Origin: Lachnospiraceae bacterium UBA1683
Lineage (GTDB): Bacteria; Bacillota; Clostridia; Lachnospirales; Lachnospiraceae
Length of the DNA: 17,242 nt
NCBI GenBank assembly: GCA_002320245.1
Contig: DCKD01000003.1
Location: 1 to 17,242 of the forward strand
Direction of reading: 5' to 3'
Of this stretch, positions 6,780 through 14,586 are shown piece after piece. The translations under genes and the position numbers were made by a program. The notes beneath the pieces are model-generated. The model was not told where the DNA came from and did not search any database. It worked only from the letters and a program-made list of their open reading frames with translations. Position 1 is the stretch's first letter, and every line of letters starts with the position of its first letter.

Positions 6780-7780
6780 TACATCACACCCTTGTCTTTG
6801 CAAATCTTCGCAAAAAGCTCCGGTAATTCTGCGGTAAATGTTTTTCCGGACAGATAGCCGAGCGTCCCTCCGGATTGCGGAATCTCCAGCCGGCACGCAT
6901 GCAAAAGCTGAGATTTCAATCCATAAATCTTCCGATAGGATTCGTTGACCGCAGGATTTCCATATTTGTAATCCCCAATCATCGGATGTCCGGCGGAAGC
7001 CAGATGCGCACGTATCTGATGCGTCTTTCCGGTAATCAGATGAACCTCCAGCAAACTTACCGCTGTATTTTTTTTCAGCACCCGGTATTCTGTCTCAATC
7101 TGTACGCTCCCCGGACGTTCCTCTGCCAGAATCCTGACCTTATTTGTTTTTTCGTTCTTCCACAGATACCCTCTGATATATGCGTCTTCCCGAACCACTC
7201 CCGCAACAAGGCAGCGATAATACTTCGCAATGCTGCGCTCCTTAAAGAACCGGCTCATTTCCTGCAATGCAGGCAGTGTTTTTCCGGCAACGAGAATCCC
7301 GCTTGTATTTCTGTCAAGCCGGTTGCACACTGCAGGATGAAATGTCCGCAGCTGCGATTCGCTCAACTGTCCCGATGACAGCAAGTATTCAATCAACAGC
7401 TCCACAGCGGACACATCACTCTCCTTTGCCTTCTGTGAAAGCATCCCAACCGGTTTATTCAGCAGAAGAATCTGTTCGTCCTCATAGAGGATATACAATG
7501 TTTTCCGGCTGCCTGACTTGCCCTGCACCGCTTTTTTTACCACAGGGTTTCCCGAAACCGGGGCAGAGAACTTTTCGATTGTCTCATCGGAAAAGAATAG
7601 TTTTACAATATCCCCCGCCACAAGTTTTTCGTTCCCGGAACATTTCCTGCCATTCAGTGTAATATTCTTTTTTCTCATCATTTTATACAGAAAACTCTTC
7701 GGCGCCTGATTTAAGAACTTTGCAAGCAGCTTATCCAGCCGTTGTCCCGCCTCATTTCCTGTGACATGTAACTCCTGCAT
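6779..7780 (-). CDS. RluA-family (RluC/RluD type) rRNA pseudouridine synthase
   Basis: A 333-residue enzyme that converts uridine to pseudouridine, most likely in 23S rRNA. Residues 1-65 form an S4-type RNA-binding domain (QRLDKLLAKFL, KMMRKKNITLNG). The catalytic domain follows, with NKPVGMLSQ at 108-116, the active-site motif NRLDRNTSG (153-161) with nucleophile Asp156, and the downstream GKTHQIRAHLASAGHPMIGD block. The S4 domain and length fit RluC or RluD rather than the shorter RluA/RluE groups; the exact target uridines cannot be told from sequence alone. An AAAGGA site precedes the ATG by eight bases. Its stop overlaps the recU start by one base. Confidence 0.93.
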   Translation of the reverse strand: MQELHVTGNEAGQRLDKLLAKFLNQAPKSFLYKMMRKKNITLNGRKCSGNEKLVAGDIVKLFFSDETIEKFSAPVSGNPVVKKAVQGKSGSRKTLYILYEDEQILLLNKPVGMLSQKAKESDVSAVELLIEYLLSSGQLSESQLRTFHPAVCNRLDRNTSGILVAGKTLPALQEMSRFFKERSIAKYYRCLVAGVVREDAYIRGYLWKNEKTNKVRILAEERPGSVQIETEYRVLKKNTAVSLLEVHLITGKTHQIRAHLASAGHPMIGDYKYGNPAVNESYRKIYGLKSQLLHACRLEIPQSGGTLGYLSGKTFTAELPELFAKICKDKGVM

Positions 7781-7823
7781 AAATCTATCCTTTTCGCCAT
7801 AATAATCGCTTATAAAAGCTATG

Positions 7824-8402
7824 TTATAAGGAGATGTGAAAAATCACCTGACGGATTGCCTCCTCCTGCTGCCTGTTATCATTCTTTTCCACCTCTTCGA
7901 TGTTATTCAGCCCTTCTACCCTTGCCAAAAATGCCGGATACTGGTTGAATAGTTTCACTGAAACAGTAGGGAACTGATTGTCATGCAATATATTTTTGAT
8001 ATGTTTTGCCGCATAATTTAAATCTACCTTCTGACTGGACGTATAACCGAAAACCTTATCCCCGGAAATAACAATACAGTCGACAGGCATGATTTTATCC
8101 GTGCTTGTCACAACCAAGTCAAAGGCTGTCGTCAGATGTGAAGCCCTGCGCTTTATATCATCCGCCCAATCCAGCGCTACCGAATGATAGGGAAGTCTGG
8201 TAATCACCCCGACCAGTGCCTTGCATGCCGGAAGGCATCCGACAATACCGACAACCGTCAGCAGATTTTTCTTCGTATGTGTCTGACTGTACCCAAGCAA
8301 TATAATTGCCGCGACAATCGCAAAATAAAGAACTGTACGGGTAATTTCCACTTTCTTTTTGTATTCCAGATATCCAGGCATACCTTTTTCTACTTTTTTC
8401 AT
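7824..8402 (-). CDS. Two-helix membrane protein of unknown function (192 aa)
   Basis: A 192-residue protein I do not recognise as a named family. After a basic, lysine-rich N-terminus (residues 1-20) there are two hydrophobic helices at about 21-38 and 46-68, joined by a short polar turn (SQTHTKKN). A soluble domain of about 120 residues follows, with alternating strand and helix patterns: FDLVVTS (94-100), DCIVISGDKVFGY (108-120), VDLNYAAKHIKNIL (126-139) and VSVKLFNQYPAFLARVEGL (147-165). With the positive N-terminus inside, the C-terminal domain is predicted to be cytoplasmic. The ATG overlaps the stop of the upstream dehydrogenase as ATGA, with AAAGGAG upstream, so it is co-translated with it. 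Confidence 0.75.
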   Translation of the reverse strand: MKKVEKGMPGYLEYKKKVEITRTVLYFAIVAAIILLGYSQTHTKKNLLTVVGIVGCLPACKALVGVITRLPYHSVALDWADDIKRRASHLTTAFDLVVTSTDKIMPVDCIVISGDKVFGYTSSQKVDLNYAAKHIKNILHDNQFPTVSVKLFNQYPAFLARVEGLNNIEEVEKNDNRQQEEAIRQVIFHISL

Positions 8403-9181
8403 TCGTTAAAATCTCCTTTAAAATTGCCGGACATCAGATTCAGGATAACATGATGCGGCAAAATTTTTGTCACAATATATGCGGCTTTCATCCGTCCCCC
8501 ATAAACCGACACATCTTTCCGTTTTCTGGAATCAAGCAGTGCTTTCCGCACGACATCCGGCGCCTTTACAAGCGCCAGCTTTTTCAGCGCATTATCCAGT
8601 TTGCCGGAGGTTTCAAAAAATTCCGTATCGACAGGTCCCGGACAGACTGCGGTAACATAGATTCCGCGTTTCTTCAGTTCTGCACCCAACCCTCTTGAAA
8701 AGCTTAATACATAAGATTTTGTAGCAGCATATACGGTAAATCCGGGCTGAGGACAAAATGCCGATGCCGACGCAAGGTTTACAATACGGCTGCCGGCATG
8801 CAGGTAAGGCAGACATGAAAATGTCATTCTTGACAGTGCGAGACAATTCAAATCGACCATTTGAAGCTGAAGTTTTTTATCTTCTTCGAGAATCTCTTCC
8901 ACCAAACCGCTTTTTCCAAAGCCTGCTGCGTTAACAAGCATACGGATATCCGGATTTTCCTCCTGAAGCGCCTTTCTCAATTCCACGTAAACCGGCTGTT
9001 TCAACAAATCCCCCTCAAAAATCCGCAGCGGGACAACAGTCCTTTCCTGAAGTGCCTCCAAACGGTCCCGCCGCCTTGCAATCACCCATATTTCATCCAG
9101 ATTCTCATAAAAGAATCCAATCTGTTTTACAAATTCTCTTCCCATTCCTGAAGATGCCCCGGTAACTACTGCTATTTTCAT
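8399..9181 (-). CDS. Short-chain dehydrogenase/reductase (SDR family)
   Basis: A 260-residue classical SDR enzyme using NAD(P)H. The Rossmann glycine motif TGASSGMG is at residues 7-14, NAAG at 84-87, and the structural Asn in DLNCLA is Asn112. The catalytic Ser138, Tyr151 and Lys155 (LASASAF, YAATK) sit at the classical spacing, and PGPVDTEF (181-188) follows. Arg36-Arg38 after the second strand (VIARRRDR) suggest NADP(H) preference. The substrate is not predictable; many paralogues of this type are annotated only as SDR oxidoreductases. The start follows CAGGAG and lies four bases after the end of the damaged ygiQ gene; its own stop overlaps the next gene, placing it inside one transcription unit. 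Confidence 0.92.
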   Translation of the reverse strand: MKIAVVTGASSGMGREFVKQIGFFYENLDEIWVIARRRDRLEALQERTVVPLRIFEGDLLKQPVYVELRKALQEENPDIRMLVNAAGFGKSGLVEEILEEDKKLQLQMVDLNCLALSRMTFSCLPYLHAGSRIVNLASASAFCPQPGFTVYAATKSYVLSFSRGLGAELKKRGIYVTAVCPGPVDTEFFETSGKLDNALKKLALVKAPDVVRKALLDSRKRKDVSVYGGRMKAAYIVTKILPHHVILNLMSGNFKGDFNE

Positions 9182-9185
9182 ATCA

Positions 9186-10771
9186 TCATCTCCTGACTGC
9201 CTTCCTGTTCCTTGCCCTTTGCCTCTGTTTTCCGGCTGCAGCCTCTCTCTTCTCTTTCGAAAATTGCCGCGGACGGATCAGACAGTTTGCCTCAAATCCA
9301 ATCAAATCTGTCCGCCCGGCTTTCACGAGCGCTTCTTTTACAAGTTCATGGTTCGCCGGATTCCGATACTGAATCAATGCCCGCTGCATTGCTTTTTCAT
9401 GTGGATTTTTCGGCACATAGACCGATTCCATTGTCCGCGGGTCCAATCCTGTATAAATTCACACAGTTCTTTCAGGAAAGTCTGGTCTTTATCTTCCAGC
9501 AGATAATCAAACCGGATTCCGGAACGGATGAATACTTTTTTGACCTTCGGCAGTTTCCGCAATGCCCGCAGGATGTCCACATATTCCGTGTGCTCTGCAT
9601 CCAGATTCTTGCACGGCTGCGGAAAAAGGCACTGCTTATTCGTGCATACCCCGTATTTCAACTGTTTCTTGCAGGACGGATGGCGGAAGTTCGCAGTCGG
9701 TCCGCCTACATCATGAATATACCCCTTAAATTCCGGCTCCTGCGTGCACAGTTTTGCCTCCTGAATCAGAGATTCCTTACTTCTTGTCTGGATGATACGC
9801 CCCTGATGAAAGGTGAGTGCACAGAAATTACAGCCGCCGAAACAGCCACGGTTGCTTATCAGGCTGAATTGAATCTCTTTTACCGCCGGAACGCCTCCCG
9901 CCTGTCTGTAAGAAGGATGATACGTCCGCATATACGGCAGTGCATACACATCATCCATCTCCATCTGACTCAATGGCTTCGCAGGTGGGTTCTGCACGAC
10001 ATACAGGTGCTCGGAATATGGCTCCACCAGCCGTTTTCCGGAATACGGATCGGTATTGCAGTACTGGGTGTAAAAGCTTTCTGCATAAGTCTCTTTCTTT
10101 TCCTTTAGCTCCTCATAGGAAGGCAGGATGTGTGCGTCAAAGACAGAATCCAGATTCTTCACCTTTACGACAGTCCCATCCAGATAAGTCAAATCCTGTA
10201 CATCAATTCCTGCGTCCAGTGCATCGGCAATCTCTACTATCGAGCGTTCTCCCATCCCGTAGGAAATGATATCTGCCCCGGAATCCAAAAGAATCGAGCG
10301 CTTTAACCGGTTGGACCAGTAATCATAGTGTGCAAGCCTCCGGAGGCTCGCTTCAATGCCTCCGAGAATAATCGGTGTATGCTTGTAGGTCTGCCGGATT
10401 AAATTGCCATATACAACTGCCGCATAATCCGGCCGTTTTCCCATCACGCCTCCCGGGGTGTAGGCATCTGTCTGCCGCCGTTTTTTTGATACCGAATAAT
10501 GATTGACCATCGAATCCATATTTCCCGCGGAAACAAGGAACCCAAGACGAGGTTCTCCAAAAACCGTTACACTGTTTTTTTCTTTCCAGTCCGGCTGGGA
10601 GATGATTGCTACCCGATACCCTCTCGATTCCAGCACCCGGCTGATAATTGCATGACCAAAAGAGGGGTGGTCCACATAGGCGTCCCCGATGACATAGACA
10701 AAATCTGCCTGTTCCCATCCTCTCTTTTTCATATCCTGTTCACTGAGCGGTAAAAACGTTTGATTCAGCAT
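9186..10771 (-). pseudogene. ygiQ: YgiQ-family (UPF0313) radical SAM protein gene, disrupted by internal deletion
   Basis: The first 439 codons, from ATG 10771 with a GGAGG site, are a normal YgiQ-family N-terminal region: DAYVDHPSFG (30-39), GGIEASLRR (137-145) and the radical SAM cluster motif RGCFGGCNFC with Cys310, Cys314, Cys317. After FLKELCE the frame runs into 26 unrelated residues and stops at 9374. The family's C-terminus (YTGLDPRTM..., KAMQRALIQYRNP, KAGRTDLIGF) continues in a different frame from about 9456 to the stop at 9186. The expected SGQLKVAPEH-type middle segment is absent, so about 100 codons have been lost out of frame near 9450-9465. Intact Firmicute homologues are, from memory, about 600-650 residues. 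The product would be truncated and probably inactive unless the lesion is an assembly error. Function of the intact family is poorly defined. Confidence 0.88.
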
Positions 10772-11472
10772 AACTCCTCCAGCTCTTTTTGCGTCAATTT
10801 TCTGTATTGCCCCGGTTTCAGCGTACCGTCCAGAGATAACGGTCCCATTCTCAGACGTTTCAGATACACAACCTCTTTTCCTACAGCCTGAAACATCCGT
10901 TTGACCTGATGGAACTTTCCTTCCCGGATGGTCAGCTCAATCTCTGATTCGTCTCCGGACGAAAGAATATGAAGCTCTGCCGGAAGTGTAGGCCTATCCT
11001 CACCGATGTCGACACCATTCCTGAACACTTCGGCGTCTTTCTCTGTCACGGTGCCGCGGACTCTGGCATAATATACTTTATCGATATGTTTATCCGGTGA
11101 AAGCAGACGGTGCGCCAATGCGCCGTCATTTGTGATGAGAAGCATTCCCTCTGTATCCCGGTCAAGACGCCCGACAGGGAACAAATCCTTCCGCCGCCTG
11201 TCGGCGATTAAATCTACCACTGTCTGCTCCCCTTTGTCCTGCGTGGCAGAGATGACGCCTGCCGGTTTGTTCAGCATATAATATTCATACTCCGCATAGG
11301 ATACCGGGTTCGAACAATACATCACTTCGTCTTTGTCTGTATCTAATTTTGTCTCCGTTTTTTTTACAACGGAACCGTTAACCTGTACCAGACCTTTACC
11401 GATTGCTTTTTTTACCTCACTTCTCGTTCCAATGCCCATATCAGCAAGATACTTGTCCAGTCTGAGTTTCAT
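10765..11472 (-). CDS. RsuA-family 16S rRNA pseudouridine synthase
   Basis: A 235-residue small-subunit-type pseudouridine synthase. An N-terminal S4 RNA-binding domain (RLDKYLADMG, GLVQVNG) is followed by the catalytic domain with MLNKPAGVISA (66-76) and the active-site motif GRLDRDTEG, nucleophile Asp104. The later REGKFHQVKRMF block is characteristic of the RsuA/RluB/RluE/RluF group. RsuA modifies 16S U516 in E. coli, and RsuA is the best match by domain order and length, though RluB-like specificity cannot be ruled out. The ATG at 11472 is preferred over an in-frame ATG at 11487, because only the former has a site (GGAG, nine bases upstream). Its last codons overlap the ygiQ start by seven bases. 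Confidence 0.88.
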   Translation of the reverse strand: MKLRLDKYLADMGIGTRSEVKKAIGKGLVQVNGSVVKKTETKLDTDKDEVMYCSNPVSYAEYEYYMLNKPAGVISATQDKGEQTVVDLIADRRRKDLFPVGRLDRDTEGMLLITNDGALAHRLLSPDKHIDKVYYARVRGTVTEKDAEVFRNGVDIGEDRPTLPAELHILSSGDESEIELTIREGKFHQVKRMFQAVGKEVVYLKRLRMGPLSLDGTLKPGQYRKLTQKELEELC

Positions 11473-11503
11473 CCATCCATTCTCCATTTATGTTTTCTGT
11501 AGG

Positions 11504-12895
11504 TTAAGACATCCACCGCCAGCCCGGCAGATATTTATTTTTCAACGTCTGGTTTGCAAGTTTTCCAAATCCAAGCGGATATCCATCCACGCAGACAAGA
11601 TACCAGCCCTTCTCTTTTCCGGAAGTAATATCCCCGACATCCAGCGTCTCCCCTTTCAGGTATTTGATAACACGGTCATCTGCTGCCGGGAAATCCAGAA
11701 TTCTTGGATATTCTTCTTTTTTCAGGCACATTGCAAGCGCCTGGCTTGGCTCAAAGCGGTTTTTCTTCACTTCACCCATCAGCAGCCCGGAACGCAGGAA
11801 CCGAATACCCTTTAATTGTGGCAGTCCTTCCGGCATATAATATACACGCTCTTCACGGATATCCAGCCGGCTCCTGTCGATTCTCCATGTCAATTCCCTG
11901 AGAAATGTATCCAGCTCCTCTGGTATGTTCTTTGGGGCTTTGTTTCCTTTTTGGGGCTTTGTTTCCGCTCCTGTTTCCGCATTTCCTTTCTTGAGCAATG
12001 CAAGATAGTGTCCCTCTCCCTGCATTTTGTGCGGGAAAATACGCACCGTCTTTTTGTAGGCTTCACTTTTGCTTTCCGTAAACTCCGGTTTCCCCTCGCA
12101 AAAGCCCTCGTACCCTTCCATACTGCAAATCTTGAACCCCGGATAGGTTTCCAGAAGATATTCGATTGTCTGCTCATTTTCCAATGCATCAAATGTACAG
12201 GTTGAATACAGAATCATGCCGCCCGGTTTCAGCATCTGTGCCGCCTGTGTAATGATACTCCGCTGTAGTTTTGAGAAGAACTCCGGTCCGTGTTCTTCCC
12301 ACGCCTTTACCATCTTTTTGTCCTTGCGGAACATTCCCTCGCCGGAGCACGGCGCATCAATCAGGATTTTATCAAAATACTCCGGAAAGTACTCAACCAG
12401 CTTTCCCGGCTCCTCACTGATTACCATCATATTCCCGATGCCGAATAATTCCAGATTCTTCAGCAGCCCCCGCGCCCTGGAATTGCTGATATCATTTGCA
12501 ATCAGCACCCCCTGTCCGTTTAACCTTGCACCTAATTCCGTTGCTTTGCCGCCGGGTGCGGCGCAGACATCCAGCACCCGCTCTCCCGGATTCACCGGGA
12601 TACGGCTTGCCGGAGTCATCGCGCTCGGCTCCTGCAGGTAATACAATCCTGCAAAATAATAAGGGTGTCTGGACGGCTGAACCAAATCTCCGTCATAATA
12701 GAATCCGTTTGGAATCCATGGAACCGGTTTCAGCGGCCACGGTGCAATCTTCAGGAAATCTTCCACCGAAATCTTATTTGTATTGACACGCAGTCCGTAA
12801 TGGCGCGGTTCCTCATAACACTGCACATAACTTTCATATTCGTCCTGCAGCAGATTCTTCATTTTTTCTTCAAATGCCTGCGGTAATTTAATCAT
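11504..12895 (-). CDS. RsmF-type rRNA cytosine-5 methyltransferase (NOL1/NOP2/Sun family)
   Basis: A 463-residue S-adenosylmethionine-dependent RNA m5C methyltransferase. Residues 105-117 (ERVLDVCAAPGGK) form the cofactor-binding motif I. The two catalytic cysteines are Cys183 in DAPCSGEGMFRK and Cys233 in YSTCTF. The C-terminal 140 residues, beyond a polar linker, match the RsmF-type C-terminal region (YYMPEGLPQLKGIRFLRSGLLMGE, then a PUA-like end with YLKGETLD and GYPLGFGKL). In E. coli RsmF methylates 16S C1407; the exact site here is inferred only by family. The linker contains a 17-base duplicated stretch (see the repeat at 11931). The start follows GGAAAGAG, 19 bases after pepD ends. 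Confidence 0.92.
   Translation of the reverse strand: MIKLPQAFEEKMKNLLQDEYESYVQCYEEPRHYGLRVNTNKISVEDFLKIAPWPLKPVPWIPNGFYYDGDLVQPSRHPYYFAGLYYLQEPSAMTPASRIPVNPGERVLDVCAAPGGKATELGARLNGQGVLIANDISNSRARGLLKNLELFGIGNMMVISEEPGKLVEYFPEYFDKILIDAPCSGEGMFRKDKKMVKAWEEHGPEFFSKLQRSIITQAAQMLKPGGMILYSTCTFDALENEQTIEYLLETYPGFKICSMEGYEGFCEGKPEFTESKSEAYKKTVRIFPHKMQGEGHYLALLKKGNAETGAETKPQKGNKAPKNIPEELDTFLRELTWRIDRSRLDIREERVYYMPEGLPQLKGIRFLRSGLLMGEVKKNRFEPSQALAMCLKKEEYPRILDFPAADDRVIKYLKGETLDVGDITSGKEKGWYLVCVDGYPLGFGKLANQTLKNKYLPGWRWMS
11931..11966. repeat. Tandem 17-bp duplication inside the rRNA methyltransferase gene
   Basis: TTTGGGGCTTTGTTTCC occurs at 11931-11947 and again, identical, at 11950-11966, a period of 19 bases. 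Because 19 is not a multiple of three, the two copies are read in different frames on the coding strand, giving ETKPQ and then GNKAPK. They lie in the hydrophilic linker between the catalytic domain and the C-terminal domain, where length change is likely to be tolerated. Confidence 0.8.
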
Positions 12896-12914
12896 AATCT
12901 CTTTCCGTATCGCT

Positions 12915-14354
12915 TTATTTACACTGTTTTAATATTTCTTTTAAGACTTCCCATGTCTTTTGTGTGGATTCAATACTCAGTCTCTCGTTGTAGGTATGAA
13001 TATCGTACATCTGTGGTCCGAAAGAAATGCAGTCCAAATCCGGTTTTTTCCCGCTTAAAAGTCCACACTCCAGACCTGCGTGAATGGTTGTAATCTCCGG
13101 TCTGATTCCGAATACTCTCTCATATGCATCTGCCGTAACCGGTCGGATTTTGGATTCCTCTTTGAACATCCATGCCGGATACTCTCCGCTGATTTCGTAA
13201 GCCGCTCCAAGCAGTTCGCACCAGCTAATGAGTTTTTCCTTAAACTCAACCAGTTTTGTAGCAACTCCGCTTCTCGTCAGGAACTTGAATGTGATGGAAT
13301 CTTCTTCAGTTGCAACTACACCCAGGTTATCCGAAGTCTCTACCATTCCTTCCAGAGAACGGCTGAATTCATCCACTGCATTCGGACAGTTTATCAGGAA
13401 TGTAAGCACCTTTAACTGTGTTTCTTCGGTCATTGCCTGATAGGTTCCCTGAGCTCCGATTGCTGTGTTCACATAAAGATTCGGTTCGTCATGGACGAAT
13501 TCCCCTTTCCATGTTTCGAACATCTCTTCAGCAAGGGTTTTGATCTTCTCCGGTTCTGTTGTCACAATCTGCATTCTGCAAAGCCCCGGAATAACATTGT
13601 CCTTCGTCCCTCCATTGACAGAAATGACAGACATGTCTGCCTGCTTGTACATATGATACAGCATTCTGCCTGCAAGTTTATCTGCATTTCCTCTCTGACG
13701 GTCAATCTCAACGCCGGAGTGGCCACCCTTCAGCCCGCCGATTTCCAAATCTACGCAAGTTCCTTCTGCCGCCTTACGTGTGACCGGTAACTTCATGCCA
13801 AAGACAAATCCCCCGGCACAGCCTGCAATCAATGTTCCTTCATCCTCCGAATCGAGATTCAACAGCATTTTTCCTTTCAGTGGGGATAAGTCAATATTCA
13901 GCGCCCCCGTCATGCCGACTTCTTCATCAACCGTAAATACCGCTTCAATCGGAGGATGTGCTATCGTATCGCTGTCCAGCACTGCCAATGCCATCGCAAC
14001 AGCAATTCCGTCATCTCCTCCAAGCGTTGTATCCTTTGCTGTCACGAATCCGTCCTCTACATACATTTCAATCGGATCTTTTGTAAAATCATGATTGGAG
14101 CCTGCGGTCTTCTCACATACCATATCCAGATGTCCCTGGATAATTACCGGCTCGCTCTGCTCATAACCTGCTGTTCCCGGTTTCTTAATAATAATATTAT
14201 TCCATTCATCCTGAATCACTTCCAGTCCGCGTTTCTCAGCAAACTCCACACAATAATCACTGACGGCCTTTGTGTTAAAAGTTCCCCTCGGGATCTGATT
14301 AATCTCCTCAAAAAAATGAAATATTTCTTTTGGCTCAACGTTTAAAACTGCCAT
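12915..14354 (-). CDS. pepD: Aminoacyl-histidine dipeptidase PepD (M20 family)
   Basis: A 479-residue cytosolic metallodipeptidase of peptidase family M20C that cleaves Xaa-His and other dipeptides. Metal ligands align with E. coli PepD at a constant offset: His75 (GHLDMVC), Asp114 (GGDDGI), Glu145 (DEEVGMTG), Asp168 (LDSED) and His453 (DIHTYNERLS). The lid domain motif GGLKGGHSGVEID lies between them. Length matches the family (about 480). The start has AAAGGGG at good distance. It is the first gene of the long minus-strand run, opposite the ylbJ-like gene, with a candidate promoter and inverted repeat upstream. Confidence 0.95.
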   Translation of the reverse strand: MAVLNVEPKEIFHFFEEINQIPRGTFNTKAVSDYCVEFAEKRGLEVIQDEWNNIIIKKPGTAGYEQSEPVIIQGHLDMVCEKTAGSNHDFTKDPIEMYVEDGFVTAKDTTLGGDDGIAVAMALAVLDSDTIAHPPIEAVFTVDEEVGMTGALNIDLSPLKGKMLLNLDSEDEGTLIAGCAGGFVFGMKLPVTRKAAEGTCVDLEIGGLKGGHSGVEIDRQRGNADKLAGRMLYHMYKQADMSVISVNGGTKDNVIPGLCRMQIVTTEPEKIKTLAEEMFETWKGEFVHDEPNLYVNTAIGAQGTYQAMTEETQLKVLTFLINCPNAVDEFSRSLEGMVETSDNLGVVATEEDSITFKFLTRSGVATKLVEFKEKLISWCELLGAAYEISGEYPAWMFKEESKIRPVTADAYERVFGIRPEITTIHAGLECGLLSGKKPDLDCISFGPQMYDIHTYNERLSIESTQKTWEVLKEILKQCK

Positions 14355-14413
14355 TTTAAAATCCCCTTTCCAGACTGTATGCTTTTTATTTTTTTATGAA
14401 AAATACAGCCGAC

Positions 14414-14440
14414 TTTCCTGTTCCATTTTGTCACAGGAAA
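14414..14440. promoter_or_regulatory. Inverted repeat in the divergent intergenic region
   Basis: TTTCCTGT (14414-14421) and ACAGGAAA (14433-14440) are perfect inverse complements separated by 11 bases. They lie between the divergent pepD and ylbJ-like genes, 60-86 bases upstream of the pepD ATG. There is no T-run after either arm, so an operator or RNA hairpin in the pepD leader is more likely than a terminator. Confidence 0.45.
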
Positions 14441-14453
14441 CATAAAAAATCAA
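14425..14453 (-). promoter_or_regulatory. Weak candidate promoter for pepD
   Basis: On the minus strand TTGATT (14453-14448) and CAAAAT (14430-14425) are separated by 17 bases. Each box matches four of six consensus positions. The -10 lies within the spacer of the inverted repeat at 14414-14440, which would suit control by a repressor. The rest of the region 14355-14586 is A/T-rich; I see no clear sporulation-sigma or sigma-A promoter for the plus-strand gene. Confidence 0.3.
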
Positions 14454-14586
14454 GCCGTTTCATATATCTTTAATAATCGAACCGATGATTCTGGTACACC
14501 GGATATAAATTAACTGCTGCGAATCCATTATTCTTCGTGAATATAGCAGGAACTTATTATTCAGTGTACTAGATGGAGACCTCCAC

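Noticed and set aside
6780..6896. A 39-codon N-terminal extension of RecU
   Set aside because: It lies entirely within the upstream pseudouridine synthase gene and adds no RecU-like sequence; the TAATG junction gives a natural start at 6779.
9186..9446. The YgiQ C-terminal fragment as an independent small gene
   Set aside because: Its only start is a TTG inside a conserved family motif with poorly spaced Shine-Dalgarno bases; it is better explained as the stranded 3' end of the deleted gene.
9212..10108. A 298-codon plus-strand open frame antisense to ygiQ
   Set aside because: It lies wholly opposite conserved YgiQ codons (including the cysteine cluster), has no recognisable protein features and is explained by codon bias of the gene on the other strand.
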